Shown: positions 24,064 through 31,571 of the stretch, in pieces | How the letters are laid out: each line of letters opens with the position of its first letter | Numbering within the stretch: the first letter of the stretch is position 1 | Assembly: GCA_964519955.1 (NCBI GenBank) | Contig: CAZFLM010000067.1 | Location: 1 to 36,347 of the forward strand | Direction of reading: 5' to 3' | DNA from: CAZFLM01 sp964519955 | GTDB taxonomy: Bacteria; Armatimonadota; Chthonomonadetes; Chthonomonadales; CAJBBX01 | DNA length: 36,347 nucleotides | Translations under genes and position numbers: made by a program | Notes under the pieces: model-generated | Databases searched by the model: none | What the model was told of the DNA's origin: nothing | Seen by the model: the letters and a program-made list of their open reading frames with translations, nothing else

Positions 24064-25002
24064 TTGATCGTTACGGTCACGCTGAACCCAGCCGTTGACA
24101 AGACCTACCGCGTCGAGGATTTCCGGATCGACCGAATCCACCGGCCCACCGAGTGGAGCGTCGAGGCCGGCGGCAAGGGCATCAACGTCGCCCGCGTGTA
24201 CCACACGCTCGGCGGCGAGGCGGTGGCGACGGGGTTTCTGGGCGGCACCAACGGGCGCCTGATCGCCAGATCGCTGCGCAAGGAACAGATCGAGGCTCGG
24301 TTCGTCACGACCCGAGACGAGTCGCGCGTCTGCATGGCCATCGTCGACCCCCGGTCGTCCACTCAGACGGAGATCAACGAGCCCGGGCCTGTGGTGCGCC
24401 CCACCGAGCTGCGGCATCTGGCGGAGACGCTCGACGATCTGCTGGCGACTCGGGCGCCGCGGTTTGTGTGCCTGTCCGGCAGCATCGCTCGCGGCTGTCC
24501 GACCGCGATCTACGCGGATCTGGCCCGTGCTGTGGCGGCGCGCGGTGCGTCGTGCGTGTTGGATGCGAGCGGCGAGGCCCTGCGCGCGGGCGTGGCGGCC
24601 CGGCCGTGGATGCTGAAGCCGAACCGCTTCGAGCTCCAGGACCTGGTGGGCAGGCCGCTCGACGGGGCCGCGCAGTTCGGCCAGGCGGCGCTCGAGTTGG
24701 TGCGCTCCGGCATCGAGATTGTGGCTGTGACGCTGGGCGCCAGGGGATGCCTCCTGGCGGCCGGCACGGATTTGTGGTACGCTGTTCCGCCGGCTGTCCC
24801 GTTCGTCAGCGCGGTGGGCTCGGGCGACTCGTTCGTCGGCGCCTTCCTCTACGAGCTGGACCGGGGGAGCGCGCCGCCGGAGGCGCTGCGGATGGCGGTT
24901 GGCGCAGGCGCTGCGAATGCGGCGGTCTACGGGTGCGGGTTCTGCTCCGCGGAGTCGATCCGCGAGATCGCGGCCCGCGTGACGGTTGAGCGGATGAGGT
25001 AG
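24064..25002 (+). CDS. pfkB: PfkB-family hexose kinase, 1-phosphofructokinase-like
   Basis: A 312-residue sugar kinase of the ribokinase fold. The start ITVTLNPAVDKTY-like run, the signature GGKGINVARVYHTLGG (about 36-51) and VGSGDSFVGAFL with catalytic Asp about 255 place it with 1-phosphofructokinases and tagatose-6-phosphate kinases. It phosphorylates a phosphorylated hexose with ATP; which one is not clear. No fru-type PTS genes are near. Start is TTG 24064, chosen because the family's N-terminus begins there and GGAAGG lies upstream; the ORF extends upstream from 23989 without family match. It may serve sugars imported by the ABC or MFS genes nearby; inferred. Confidence 0.88.
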   Translation: MIVTVTLNPAVDKTYRVEDFRIDRIHRPTEWSVEAGGKGINVARVYHTLGGEAVATGFLGGTNGRLIARSLRKEQIEARFVTTRDESRVCMAIVDPRSSTQTEINEPGPVVRPTELRHLAETLDDLLATRAPRFVCLSGSIARGCPTAIYADLARAVAARGASCVLDASGEALRAGVAARPWMLKPNRFELQDLVGRPLDGAAQFGQAALELVRSGIEIVAVTLGARGCLLAAGTDLWYAVPPAVPFVSAVGSGDSFVGAFLYELDRGSAPPEALRMAVGAGAANAAVYGCGFCSAESIREIAARVTVERMR

Positions 25003-25022
25003 GGACGCCGCTTGCTGCGTCC
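25003..25022 (+). terminator. Weak hairpin after the kinase gene
   Basis: GGACGC (25003-25008) pairs with GCGTCC (25017-25022) right after the stop codon, with a weakly T-rich tail. Readthrough into the Tat genes is possible. Confidence 0.35.
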
Positions 25023-25060
25023 TCGTATGTGGCGGCCCAGCGGATTGGGCGAGGTTAGGG

Positions 25061-25546
25061 ATGCTGGTCGATAGCCTGGCGATGTTCGAGAGCCCGATGC
25101 AGATCGGGATCGTGCTGCTGATTGCGCTTCTGGTGTTCGGGCCCAACAAGCTGCCCGAGATCGGGAAGCAACTGGGCAACGCCCTGCGCGAGCTGCGGAA
25201 GGCGACGAACGACGTGGTGCGCTCGTTCAACGCGGACCACGAGCCCGATCCGGAGTACCATCCCAGCAGCTCGTCCGACTACGCGTCGAGCAGCTACTAC
25301 AGCTCGTACAACTCGCAGAACTCATACAACTCGGGCTCCTCGGTGGATCTGACCGACTATACGATCGTGGGGATGCCCGTCGTCGAGAAGCAGGCGCCGG
25401 CGCCCGAGCCGTACCAGCGGCCCGGCATTCTGGACGACTACGCGGTGCTGGGCGCCGCGGCGCAGCAGCCGGCTGCGGCTACCGAAGCGAACGCGGGCGA
25501 AGGGGAGAAGCCGGCCGATCTGCCCAGCAGCACCGCGACAGCGTGA
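25061..25546 (+). CDS. tatA: TatA-family translocase protein with a long Ser/Tyr-rich tail
   Basis: A 161-residue Tat pore component. An N-terminal hydrophobic segment (IGIVLLIALLVF) is followed by the family motif FGPNKLPEIGKQLGNALREL, an amphipathic helix and a hinge. These proteins oligomerise to move folded, Tat-signal proteins across the inner membrane. Odd is the tail after about residue 58: a Ser/Tyr/Asn-rich stretch (SSSYYSSYNSQNSYNSG) then an Ala/Pro/Glu-rich end, making it about twice the usual length. It shares MFESPMQ with the next gene, so they are duplicates. ATG 25061 has GAGG upstream. TatC is not in the window. Confidence 0.88.
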   Translation: MLVDSLAMFESPMQIGIVLLIALLVFGPNKLPEIGKQLGNALRELRKATNDVVRSFNADHEPDPEYHPSSSSDYASSSYYSSYNSQNSYNSGSSVDLTDYTIVGMPVVEKQAPAPEPYQRPGILDDYAVLGAAAQQPAAATEANAGEGEKPADLPSSTATA

Positions 25547-25701
25547 CGGCAGGCGTTCCGGGACGCGGTATCTCGGACTTGAGGCAGGCGGCACGGGGCA
25601 TCGAGGCTCGGCGCCGCGAGGTTGAGGGATAGCGTCCTTCCGGGAGCCGCGACGCCGCAGCGTCCGAGCCTGGTTGGAGGAGCGCAAGGAAGGTGATGAC
25701 C

Positions 25702-25899
25702 ATGTTCGACCAGTTGGCCATGTTCGAGAGCCCGATGCAGTGGGTCATCGTGCTTGTCATCGTGCTGCTGCTCTTCGGCGGCGCCAAGATCCCCGAGATG
25801 ATGAAGGGGCTGGGCAGCGGCATGCGCGAGTTCAAGAAGGGCCTGAACGAGGACGAGCCGGCCAAGCCGGCGAAGGAAGACGAGTCCGCCAAGAAGTAG
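25702..25899 (+). CDS. tatA: TatA-family translocase protein, short form
   Basis: A 65-residue TatA/E-type protein with the hydrophobic segment VIVLVIVLLLF and FGGAKIPEMMKGLGSGMREF, then a short charged tail rich in Lys and Glu. It shares MFESPMQ and overall plan with the longer TatA upstream, 155 bp away, but lacks the Ser/Tyr tail. Start 25702 is chosen for its eight-base spacing from GGAAGG; ATG 25696 and GTG 25693 are alternatives. Presumably co-transcribed with secG. Confidence 0.88.
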   Translation: MFDQLAMFESPMQWVIVLVIVLLLFGGAKIPEMMKGLGSGMREFKKGLNEDEPAKPAKEDESAKK

Positions 25900-25963
25900 C
25901 CCAAAGCGACTGGGGCGCAAGCTTGCCGGCGTCAGCCGGTTTCCAAGGGAGACACGTCACACT

Positions 25964-26209
25964 ATGGCGGTAAAGTACGTATTCGCAGCGTTCAGCGTCA
26001 TTCAGATCCTCCTGGCCATCGGGCTGATCTTCATCGTGGCCATCCAGCAGACCAAGAACGAGGGCCTGGGCGGCACCATCGGTGGGCGCCCGACCACGTC
26101 GTTCAAGGGCAAGCCCGGCTTCGAGGAGCGCCTGAACGAGATGACCCGCTACCTGGGCGTCGGCTTCTTCTTCGCCAGCATCGTCGTGGCGCTGACGATG
26201 GGGCGCTAG
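25964..26209 (+). CDS. secG: Preprotein translocase subunit SecG
   Basis: An 81-residue inner-membrane protein with two hydrophobic segments (about 5-27 and 62-79). Between them lies the family loop QQTKNEGLGGTIGG followed by a polar stretch. SecG is the accessory SecYEG subunit that helps SecA-driven export. AAGGGAGA lies about 11 bases before the ATG. It forms a row with two TatA genes, so both export routes are encoded side by side. A strong terminator follows at 26325. Confidence 0.88.
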   Translation: MAVKYVFAAFSVIQILLAIGLIFIVAIQQTKNEGLGGTIGGRPTTSFKGKPGFEERLNEMTRYLGVGFFFASIVVALTMGR

Positions 26210-26324
26210 CGGCGAGGCAGCTCGGCTTCCGGCGCCGGCGACTGAGGTCGCGCCTACGTGAGGCACATAGTCCGCCTGCGCGGACTGGCTGGCCGGACGC
26301 TTGGCATTCGTGGCTTAGTGGAGA

Positions 26325-26348
26325 GGGGCTCGGGAACGGGCCCCTTTT
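26325..26348 (+). terminator. Strong intrinsic terminator after secG
   Basis: GGGGCTCG (26325-26332), loop GGAA, CGGGCCCC (26337-26344), then TTTT. An 8-bp GC-rich stem with one wobble and a T run is the classic form. It ends the Tat/Sec transcript. Confidence 0.8.
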
Positions 26349-26544
26349 CGTGCGTCTGGGCCCTGGCGCGGGCATTCGTGGCGTTGTGCGGAGGGGCTCG
26401 GCTGCGGGGGCCGACGACTGAAGTCGCGCCTACGTGAGGCACGAAGTCCGCCTGCGCGGGCTGGCTGCTGGCGCGGGCATTCGTGGCGTTGCGGAGAGGG
26501 GCTCGGCCTCCGGCGCCGGCGACTGAAGTCGCGCCTACGTGAGG

Positions 26545-26644
26545 NNNNNNNNNNNNNNNNNNNNNNNNNNNNNNNNNNNNNNNNNNNNNNNNNNNNNNNN
26601 NNNNNNNNNNNNNNNNNNNNNNNNNNNNNNNNNNNNNNNNNNNN
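26545..26644. other. Assembly gap (100 N)
   Basis: 100 N inside the 105-bp repeat array. True copy number is unknown. Confidence 0.99.
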
Positions 26645-26806
26645 CACGAAGTCCGCCTGCGCGGGCTGGCTCCTGGCGCGGGCATTCGTGGCGTTGCGGA
26701 GAGGGGCTCGCCCTCCGGCGCCGGCGACTGAAGTCGCGCCTGAGAGAGGCACGAAGTCCGCCTGCGCGGGCTGGCTCCTGGCGCGGGCATTCGTGGCGTT
26801 GCGGCT

Positions 26807-26833
26807 GGGGGCTCGGCTGCGGGCCCCCTTCTT
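26807..26833. terminator. Second terminator-like hairpin near the array end
   Basis: GGGGGC (26807-26812) pairs with GCCCCC (26823-26828) across a ten-base loop, with TTCTT after it on the plus strand. It is related in sequence to the hairpin at 26325. On the minus strand it is just past the end of the permease gene. Confidence 0.5.
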
Positions 26834-26846
26834 GGTGCGTCCGGGC

Positions 26847-28043
26847 CTATTCGTAGCGGAGGGCGTCGATGGGGTTCAGGTGGGAGGCGCGCATGGCCGG
26901 GGCGACGCCGAAGACGATGCCAACCGCGAAGCACACGCCTGCCGCGAGCGCCACCGCCTGCCAGTTCACGACCGGTTGGAGCAGGCTGTACCGCCGCACC
27001 ACCACGACGATGCCGCTCGCGAGGGCGACCCCGACGATACCCCCGAACACGCTCAGCGCGACGGCCTCCGAGAGGAACTGCAGGAAGATGTCGCGCCGAG
27101 TTGCCCCGACGGTCTTGCGGATGCCGATCTCGTGGGTGCGCTCCGACACGGTGACGAGCATGATGTTCATCACGCCGATGCCCGCCACGAAGAGGGAGAT
27201 GGTAGCGATGCCGACGAGGAGCGCGGCGGCGATGTTGAAGACCTGGTAGATGACGCCAAGGAGCTGCTTCTCGGTCAGCATCGCGAAGTCGCCGCGGCCC
27301 TGGTGGTTCGCCCGCAGCGCGGCGCGCACTCCGTCAATCGTGGCGCTCGGCGCGCGCGACATGTCGGTGGTGACGATGATGCGGTTGATCTGGCCTGCCG
27401 AGAACGCGCGCCGGGCGGCCTTGTACGGGATGTAGACGACGTCCTGGAGCATGCGCTGGCCGAAGATCGACGGCTCCTCCGGCGCGAGCACTCCCACGAC
27501 GCGGAATCGCGCGCCCCGCACCACGATCTCCTTGCCGACGGCCGGCTTCGCCCCGAACGCGGCGAGCTTGGGGTCCTGCGAGAGCACGCAGATCGGCTCG
27601 TCGTCCTCCTCTGTCCGGTAGAAGCGCCCCTCGGTGAACGGGCGCGGGCGGATGTCCTGGAACTCCGCCGGCGTGCCGATGACGATGGCCTGCTGCGCCG
27701 CGCCGCCGGCCTCGAAGCTGCCGAAGATGAACATGAGCGGCATGCAGAGCTTAACGCCCCGCACCCGGCTCGCCGCCTGCACGTCGTCCTCCGTCAGCGT
27801 CGAGATGCCCAGTGTCGACATCATGTTCGGCTGACCGTACTTGTCGAGCTTGCCGGAGAGGATGAACACGGTGTTGGCGCCGAGGGTGCGTATCTCGCGG
27901 GCGATGTCCTGCTTCACCCCCTGGCCGATGGCGATGAGCAGCACCACCGAGCCGACCCCGATGACGATGCCGAGGACGGTGAGCGAGGTGCGCAGGGCGT
28001 TCCCCCGCAGCGAATGCAGCGCCGCAGCCAGGTTGTGGGTCAT
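26847..28043 (-). CDS. MacB/FtsX-type ABC transporter permease
   Basis: A 398-residue inner-membrane protein. One N-terminal membrane segment (SLTVLGIVIGVGSVVLLIAIGQG), a large periplasmic domain of the MacB_PCD type, then three C-terminal segments in an FtsX domain with the family's TVSERTHEIGIRKTVGATRR before the fifth region. MacB-type pumps export macrolides, lipids or peptides with an ATPase and a membrane-fusion partner; neither is beside it here. ATG 28043 has a GGGGGA Shine-Dalgarno; the upstream frame to 28142 is not supported. It is divergent from the secretin operon. Confidence 0.9.
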   Translation of the reverse strand: MTHNLAAALHSLRGNALRTSLTVLGIVIGVGSVVLLIAIGQGVKQDIAREIRTLGANTVFILSGKLDKYGQPNMMSTLGISTLTEDDVQAASRVRGVKLCMPLMFIFGSFEAGGAAQQAIVIGTPAEFQDIRPRPFTEGRFYRTEEDDEPICVLSQDPKLAAFGAKPAVGKEIVVRGARFRVVGVLAPEEPSIFGQRMLQDVVYIPYKAARRAFSAGQINRIIVTTDMSRAPSATIDGVRAALRANHQGRGDFAMLTEKQLLGVIYQVFNIAAALLVGIATISLFVAGIGVMNIMLVTVSERTHEIGIRKTVGATRRDIFLQFLSEAVALSVFGGIVGVALASGIVVVVRRYSLLQPVVNWQAVALAAGVCFAVGIVFGVAPAMRASHLNPIDALRYE

Positions 28044-28392
28044 CGCTTTCCCCCTGCACCGGGCCCGGGTCGCGGCCCGGCGGCCCGTGCGGTACTGCCT
28101 GGCCAAGGGCCGCGAGCGCGGGCATGGGTCCTGGGCGGGCACGGAGGCCCATCGCGCCGCGGCCCTCGCCCACAGCCCGGGCTAACGCGGCGCAAACAAT
28201 GGCCTGGTACCCTTGGCGCGCGATCGCGCAGGAATGGCAGCGGTCCGCGCCTAACCTGCGGGCGCAACCTTCTGACACCACAGCGGTGTTCTCGATCGTA
28301 TCTGTGCTATCGTAGCCCGTCCGACCTGACCCATCCGTGCGGCGCCCCGCCGCCTACTGCTCCCATGACGAAGCCCGAAAGGTGTCGTCCCG
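28044..28392. other. Divergent intergenic region with one hairpin repeat
   Basis: It separates the permease and secretin genes and should hold both promoters. I see a GGGC-ACGGAG-GCCC hairpin at 28137-28150 like those near 22166. The segment TCGATCGTATCTGTGCTATCG near 28292-28312 is AT-richer than its surroundings and may be promoter DNA, but no -35/-10 pair is convincing. Confidence 0.5.
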
Positions 28393-29760
28393 ATGCGCAT
28401 CCCCAACCGCCTGCCCATCGTTGTCGCCTGCGCGCTGCTCCTGGGCTCCGCCGGCGTGTGCCTCTGCCAGCCCCCGCCGGGGCCTCCGCCTCCCACGAGC
28501 CCTGCGCCCGGCGACGCGCCGAAGCCGGAGAAGAAGGCCGACGGTCCGCGCATCGACGTGGGGCCGAACGGCGTCTCGGTGTTCGCGGTGGGCGTCGACG
28601 CGCACGAGCTGTTCACGCGGCTGGCGCAGGCGACGGGTTTCCGGATCATCGTCGACGACACCATTAAGCGGTCGATCACCATTAACCTGCTGAACAAGAA
28701 GGCCACCGAGATCCTGGACAGCATCGTCTCGGCCTACGGCTTCTCGTGCAAGCAGGTGAACGGCATCTTCATGGTGAGCGAGGGCATCCCGAAGAGCCCT
28801 TCCTCGTATCTGCTCAGCGACATCGACGCCATCAGCACGCAATACGTACTGGCGCCCAACGCGAAGTCCCTGCTGCCCGTCTTTCTGCAGGACCACGTGA
28901 AGACGAACGCCGAGCAGAACGCGGTCATCCTCTCCGCGCCGACGGAGGTGCTGCGCAAGTTCCGCCAGGACATCGCGCAGTTCGACATCCCCGCGGCGCA
29001 GATCATGATCGACGTTCTGATGGTCGAGTTCACGGAGTCCGGCAGCCGCGAGTTCTCGCTGAAGTTCAACTGGGCCAACGACGGCCGCGAGGTTACCGCC
29101 GACACGTCGCTGGGGCAGATCGTGTACCACACCGTGGCGACGCTGCCCACGCGCTTCAGCACCGACCTGCACGCGCTGGTGACGCAGGGCAAGGCGCGCG
29201 TGTGGGCGAACCCGCGGATCGCCACGGTGTCCGGCCAGAAGGCGAGCATCTTCATCGGCAAGCAGCGCTACCTGAGCACGCCCGTGCAGATCAGCACGTC
29301 GGAGGGCAGTTCCAGCGAGACCAACTCCATCGACGCCGGCGTGAGCCTGCAGATGACGCCGTGGACGGGCGGCGAGGGGGCGATCATCGTGGAGGTGCAC
29401 CCCGAGATCAGCGTGATGAGCGCCGTCGACGCCAAGACCGGCCTTCCGGAGAAGAGCACGCGCCGCGCCAACACCACCGTGCGGGTGCGCGACGGCGAGA
29501 CGATCATCCTGGGAGGCCTGAAGCAGAAGGAGCGCCGCTCGACCGCGACCAAGATCCCGATCCTGGGCGATATCCCCGTGCTCGGCCCGTTGTTCCGTAG
29601 CCACGATGTTCAGAGCACCGAGACGGAGATGGCCATCTTCATCACGCCGCGCGTGCTGTCGCAGACCGGACACCTGCCCGCGGACCAGGAGAAGGCCCTG
29701 CAGGCGCGGTTCCTGCAGGACGACGCGGCCCAGTCGAAGGCAGGTGGGGCGCGCAAGTGA
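28393..29760 (+). CDS. Secretin-family protein, first of three
   Basis: A 455-residue exported protein: signal peptide (about 1-25), Pro-rich linker (26-50), an STN/secretin N0-like domain (about 60-130), a NolW-like N-domain (about 145-200) and the secretin barrel domain (about 203-423). The barrel signature VRDGETIILGGLKQKERRST, then KIPILGDIPVLGPLFRS and EMAIFITPRVL is textbook. Secretins form the outer-membrane ring of type II, III and IV pilus systems, but no assembly, pilotin, inner-membrane or ATPase gene is near. ATG 28393 starts the signal peptide. Its TGA overlaps the next GTG start. Confidence 0.93.
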   Translation: MRIPNRLPIVVACALLLGSAGVCLCQPPPGPPPPTSPAPGDAPKPEKKADGPRIDVGPNGVSVFAVGVDAHELFTRLAQATGFRIIVDDTIKRSITINLLNKKATEILDSIVSAYGFSCKQVNGIFMVSEGIPKSPSSYLLSDIDAISTQYVLAPNAKSLLPVFLQDHVKTNAEQNAVILSAPTEVLRKFRQDIAQFDIPAAQIMIDVLMVEFTESGSREFSLKFNWANDGREVTADTSLGQIVYHTVATLPTRFSTDLHALVTQGKARVWANPRIATVSGQKASIFIGKQRYLSTPVQISTSEGSSSETNSIDAGVSLQMTPWTGGEGAIIVEVHPEISVMSAVDAKTGLPEKSTRRANTTVRVRDGETIILGGLKQKERRSTATKIPILGDIPVLGPLFRSHDVQSTETEMAIFITPRVLSQTGHLPADQEKALQARFLQDDAAQSKAGGARK

Positions 29761-31571
29761 GCCGGCCGGTGCGCGCGTGGGTTCCGGGCATCGTGGCGCT
29801 CGCGCTTGCGTGCGCCGGCCTGGGCACGCGTGCATCGGGGCAGGGCATCGCCTACTGCAACGTGACCGGCGTCAAGACCACCCGCCTCGCGAACGCGGTG
29901 AAGATCGCCATCGAGGCCGACGGGCTGATGCGGCTCAAGTTCGACCCGAACGACTTCTTCAACTGGAGCGCGCTAACCACGGGCTCGGGCGACTGGCGGC
30001 GGCAGGTGAGCGAGCTGAATTTCCACCTGACCAACGCGCGCTGCAAGGCCGGGAGCTTCGCGGACGTCGGCGTGTTCCCCGCGAGCCACGTCGAGTTCAG
30101 CATCCCCCAGGACGCGCCGGAAGGGGTGGGGCTGGACATCAAGGTGGCGCTCTACGTGCCGGGCACGCCGGTGTCGCTCAAGCTGCCGAACTGGAACATC
30201 ACCATCGGGTTCAGCTCGCTCTCCGGGCCGCAGATCAGCGTGCAGATGACGGAGGACTCGCGGCAGCTCATCATCATCGTCACGCGGGACGCCCACGCCG
30301 AGCCGCGAGCCGAGCGCCGCGCCCGGCCGGAGGGAGCGCCTGTCGAGCTGAGCGCCGAGGCGGAGAACGGGACGCTCGCGGTGCACGCGCTGAATGCGGA
30401 CCTGCGCGACGTGGCTCGCGAGGCCGCCCGGGCGGCCGGGACGCGGGTGGCGGTCGACAGCGACGTGGAGCGCGTGGTCAGCCTCTCGGTTCGGGGCGTA
30501 ACGTTCGGTGAGCTGATGGAGGCGCTCGAGTCGGCGTACGGTCTGGCCGGCGAGGAGGTGGATGGCGTCTTGCGCCTGCACGAGGGCGAGGTGGCGTCCA
30601 ACGCGGCGTACCAGGACAGCACGGTGCAGACGGTACGCCTGAACCACCTGAGCGCGGCCGACGCGCGGAACTGCCTGCCCGAGTTCCTGCTGCGGCACGT
30701 TCACGTGGACGCCGGGCAGAACGCCCTCGTCGTGGCGGGGCCGCGGCAGCTCGTGGCGAAGATCGCGGAGGACGTGGCGAAGCTCGACCGGCCCGTGCCC
30801 CTCATCGAGGTGGAGGGGCTGCTGGTGGAGTACTCGGACGACGATACGCTGGACCTGGCGCTCGACCAGGCGGGCCGCGATCGGTGGAACGCGTTCGGCT
30901 TCGCTGCGGCGACCGGCGACATCAGCTATCAGTTCCTGGGGCCGCTGCCGGCGCAGTTCGCGGCGAAGCTCGAGGCGCTGCGCAGCCAGGGGCGCGTGCG
31001 CATCCGCGCCCGGCCCCGCGCGGTGGCGCTGAACGGCCAGACGGCCCAGCTCTTCGCCGGCCGCCAGGCGATCTTCAAGGTGGACTACTTCGACCAGAAC
31101 TACAGCGTCATGAACACGCGGCTGCTCTCGCTCGACGTAGGCGTGAAGCTGGCCGTGACGCCGTGGACGGGCGGCAACGGGGAGATCACCGCGGCGGTCG
31201 CGCCCAAGGTGGACGACATCATCGCGCGAGAGACGGGCACGGGGCTGCCGACCCTGGCGACGCGGCGCGCGAGCACGGTGGTGCGCATGCGGGACGGCGA
31301 CACGATCCTGCTGGGCGGGCTCAGCCTGGGCCAGCACGACCGCGCGAGGCAGGGCATTCCGGTGCTGAGCGACCTGCCGCTCCTCGGCGGGCTGTTCCAG
31401 ACGCACCGGCAGGAGCGCTCGACGACGCACACGGCTCTGTTCGTGACGGCGCGCATCGTGCGCGGCTCGGCCTCGCAGGCGACGGTGGCCGCCGCGCTGG
31501 CCGACCCGATGCCGAAGACGCGCGTGCGGAGGCCGGCGCTCGAACCGGCCGGGGGAAAGGTGGGGGGATGA
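29757..31571 (+). CDS. Secretin-family protein, second of three, with AMIN-like N-domain
   Basis: A 604-residue exported protein. A signal peptide (about 1-29) is followed by an AMIN-like beta domain (30-180, IAYCNVTGV...LANAVKIAIEADG), a low-complexity linker, an STN-like domain (205-275), a NolW-like N-domain (290-345) and a secretin barrel (347-570). AMIN domains hold PilQ-type secretins to peptidoglycan. The late barrel motif is relaxed: MRDGDTILLGGLSLG is intact, but PVLSDLPLLGGLFQT and LFVTARIV deviate, so it may be an accessory ring protein. GTG 29757 overlaps the first gene's stop (GTGA), and its own stop overlaps the third start, so production is coupled. Confidence 0.92.
   Translation: MSRPVRAWVPGIVALALACAGLGTRASGQGIAYCNVTGVKTTRLANAVKIAIEADGLMRLKFDPNDFFNWSALTTGSGDWRRQVSELNFHLTNARCKAGSFADVGVFPASHVEFSIPQDAPEGVGLDIKVALYVPGTPVSLKLPNWNITIGFSSLSGPQISVQMTEDSRQLIIIVTRDAHAEPRAERRARPEGAPVELSAEAENGTLAVHALNADLRDVAREAARAAGTRVAVDSDVERVVSLSVRGVTFGELMEALESAYGLAGEEVDGVLRLHEGEVASNAAYQDSTVQTVRLNHLSAADARNCLPEFLLRHVHVDAGQNALVVAGPRQLVAKIAEDVAKLDRPVPLIEVEGLLVEYSDDDTLDLALDQAGRDRWNAFGFAAATGDISYQFLGPLPAQFAAKLEALRSQGRVRIRARPRAVALNGQTAQLFAGRQAIFKVDYFDQNYSVMNTRLLSLDVGVKLAVTPWTGGNGEITAAVAPKVDDIIARETGTGLPTLATRRASTVVRMRDGDTILLGGLSLGQHDRARQGIPVLSDLPLLGGLFQTHRQERSTTHTALFVTARIVRGSASQATVAAALADPMPKTRVRRPALEPAGGKVGG

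Larger units (their letters stand above)
26236..26835. repeat. 105-bp tandem repeats with internal palindromes
   Basis: Copies of GACTGARGTCGCGCC start at 26240, 26416, 26521 and 26726, and CACGAAGTCCG repeats 105 bp apart at 26645 and 26750. AGTCCGC-CTGC-GCGGACT (26269-26286) is a perfect palindrome in the first unit; others carry one or two changes. Each unit also contains GCGGGCATTCGTGGCGTTG. Two terminator-like copies, at 26325 and 26807, lie near the ends. The first unit interval is 176 bp because it holds the extra hairpin. No gene is seen in 26210-26846. Confidence 0.88.

Noticed and set aside
30884..31567. Upstream in-frame extension of the third secretin to 30884
   Set aside because: It overlaps the second secretin almost entirely. 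The ATG at 31568 has a ribosome site, a signal peptide and an ATGA overlap.
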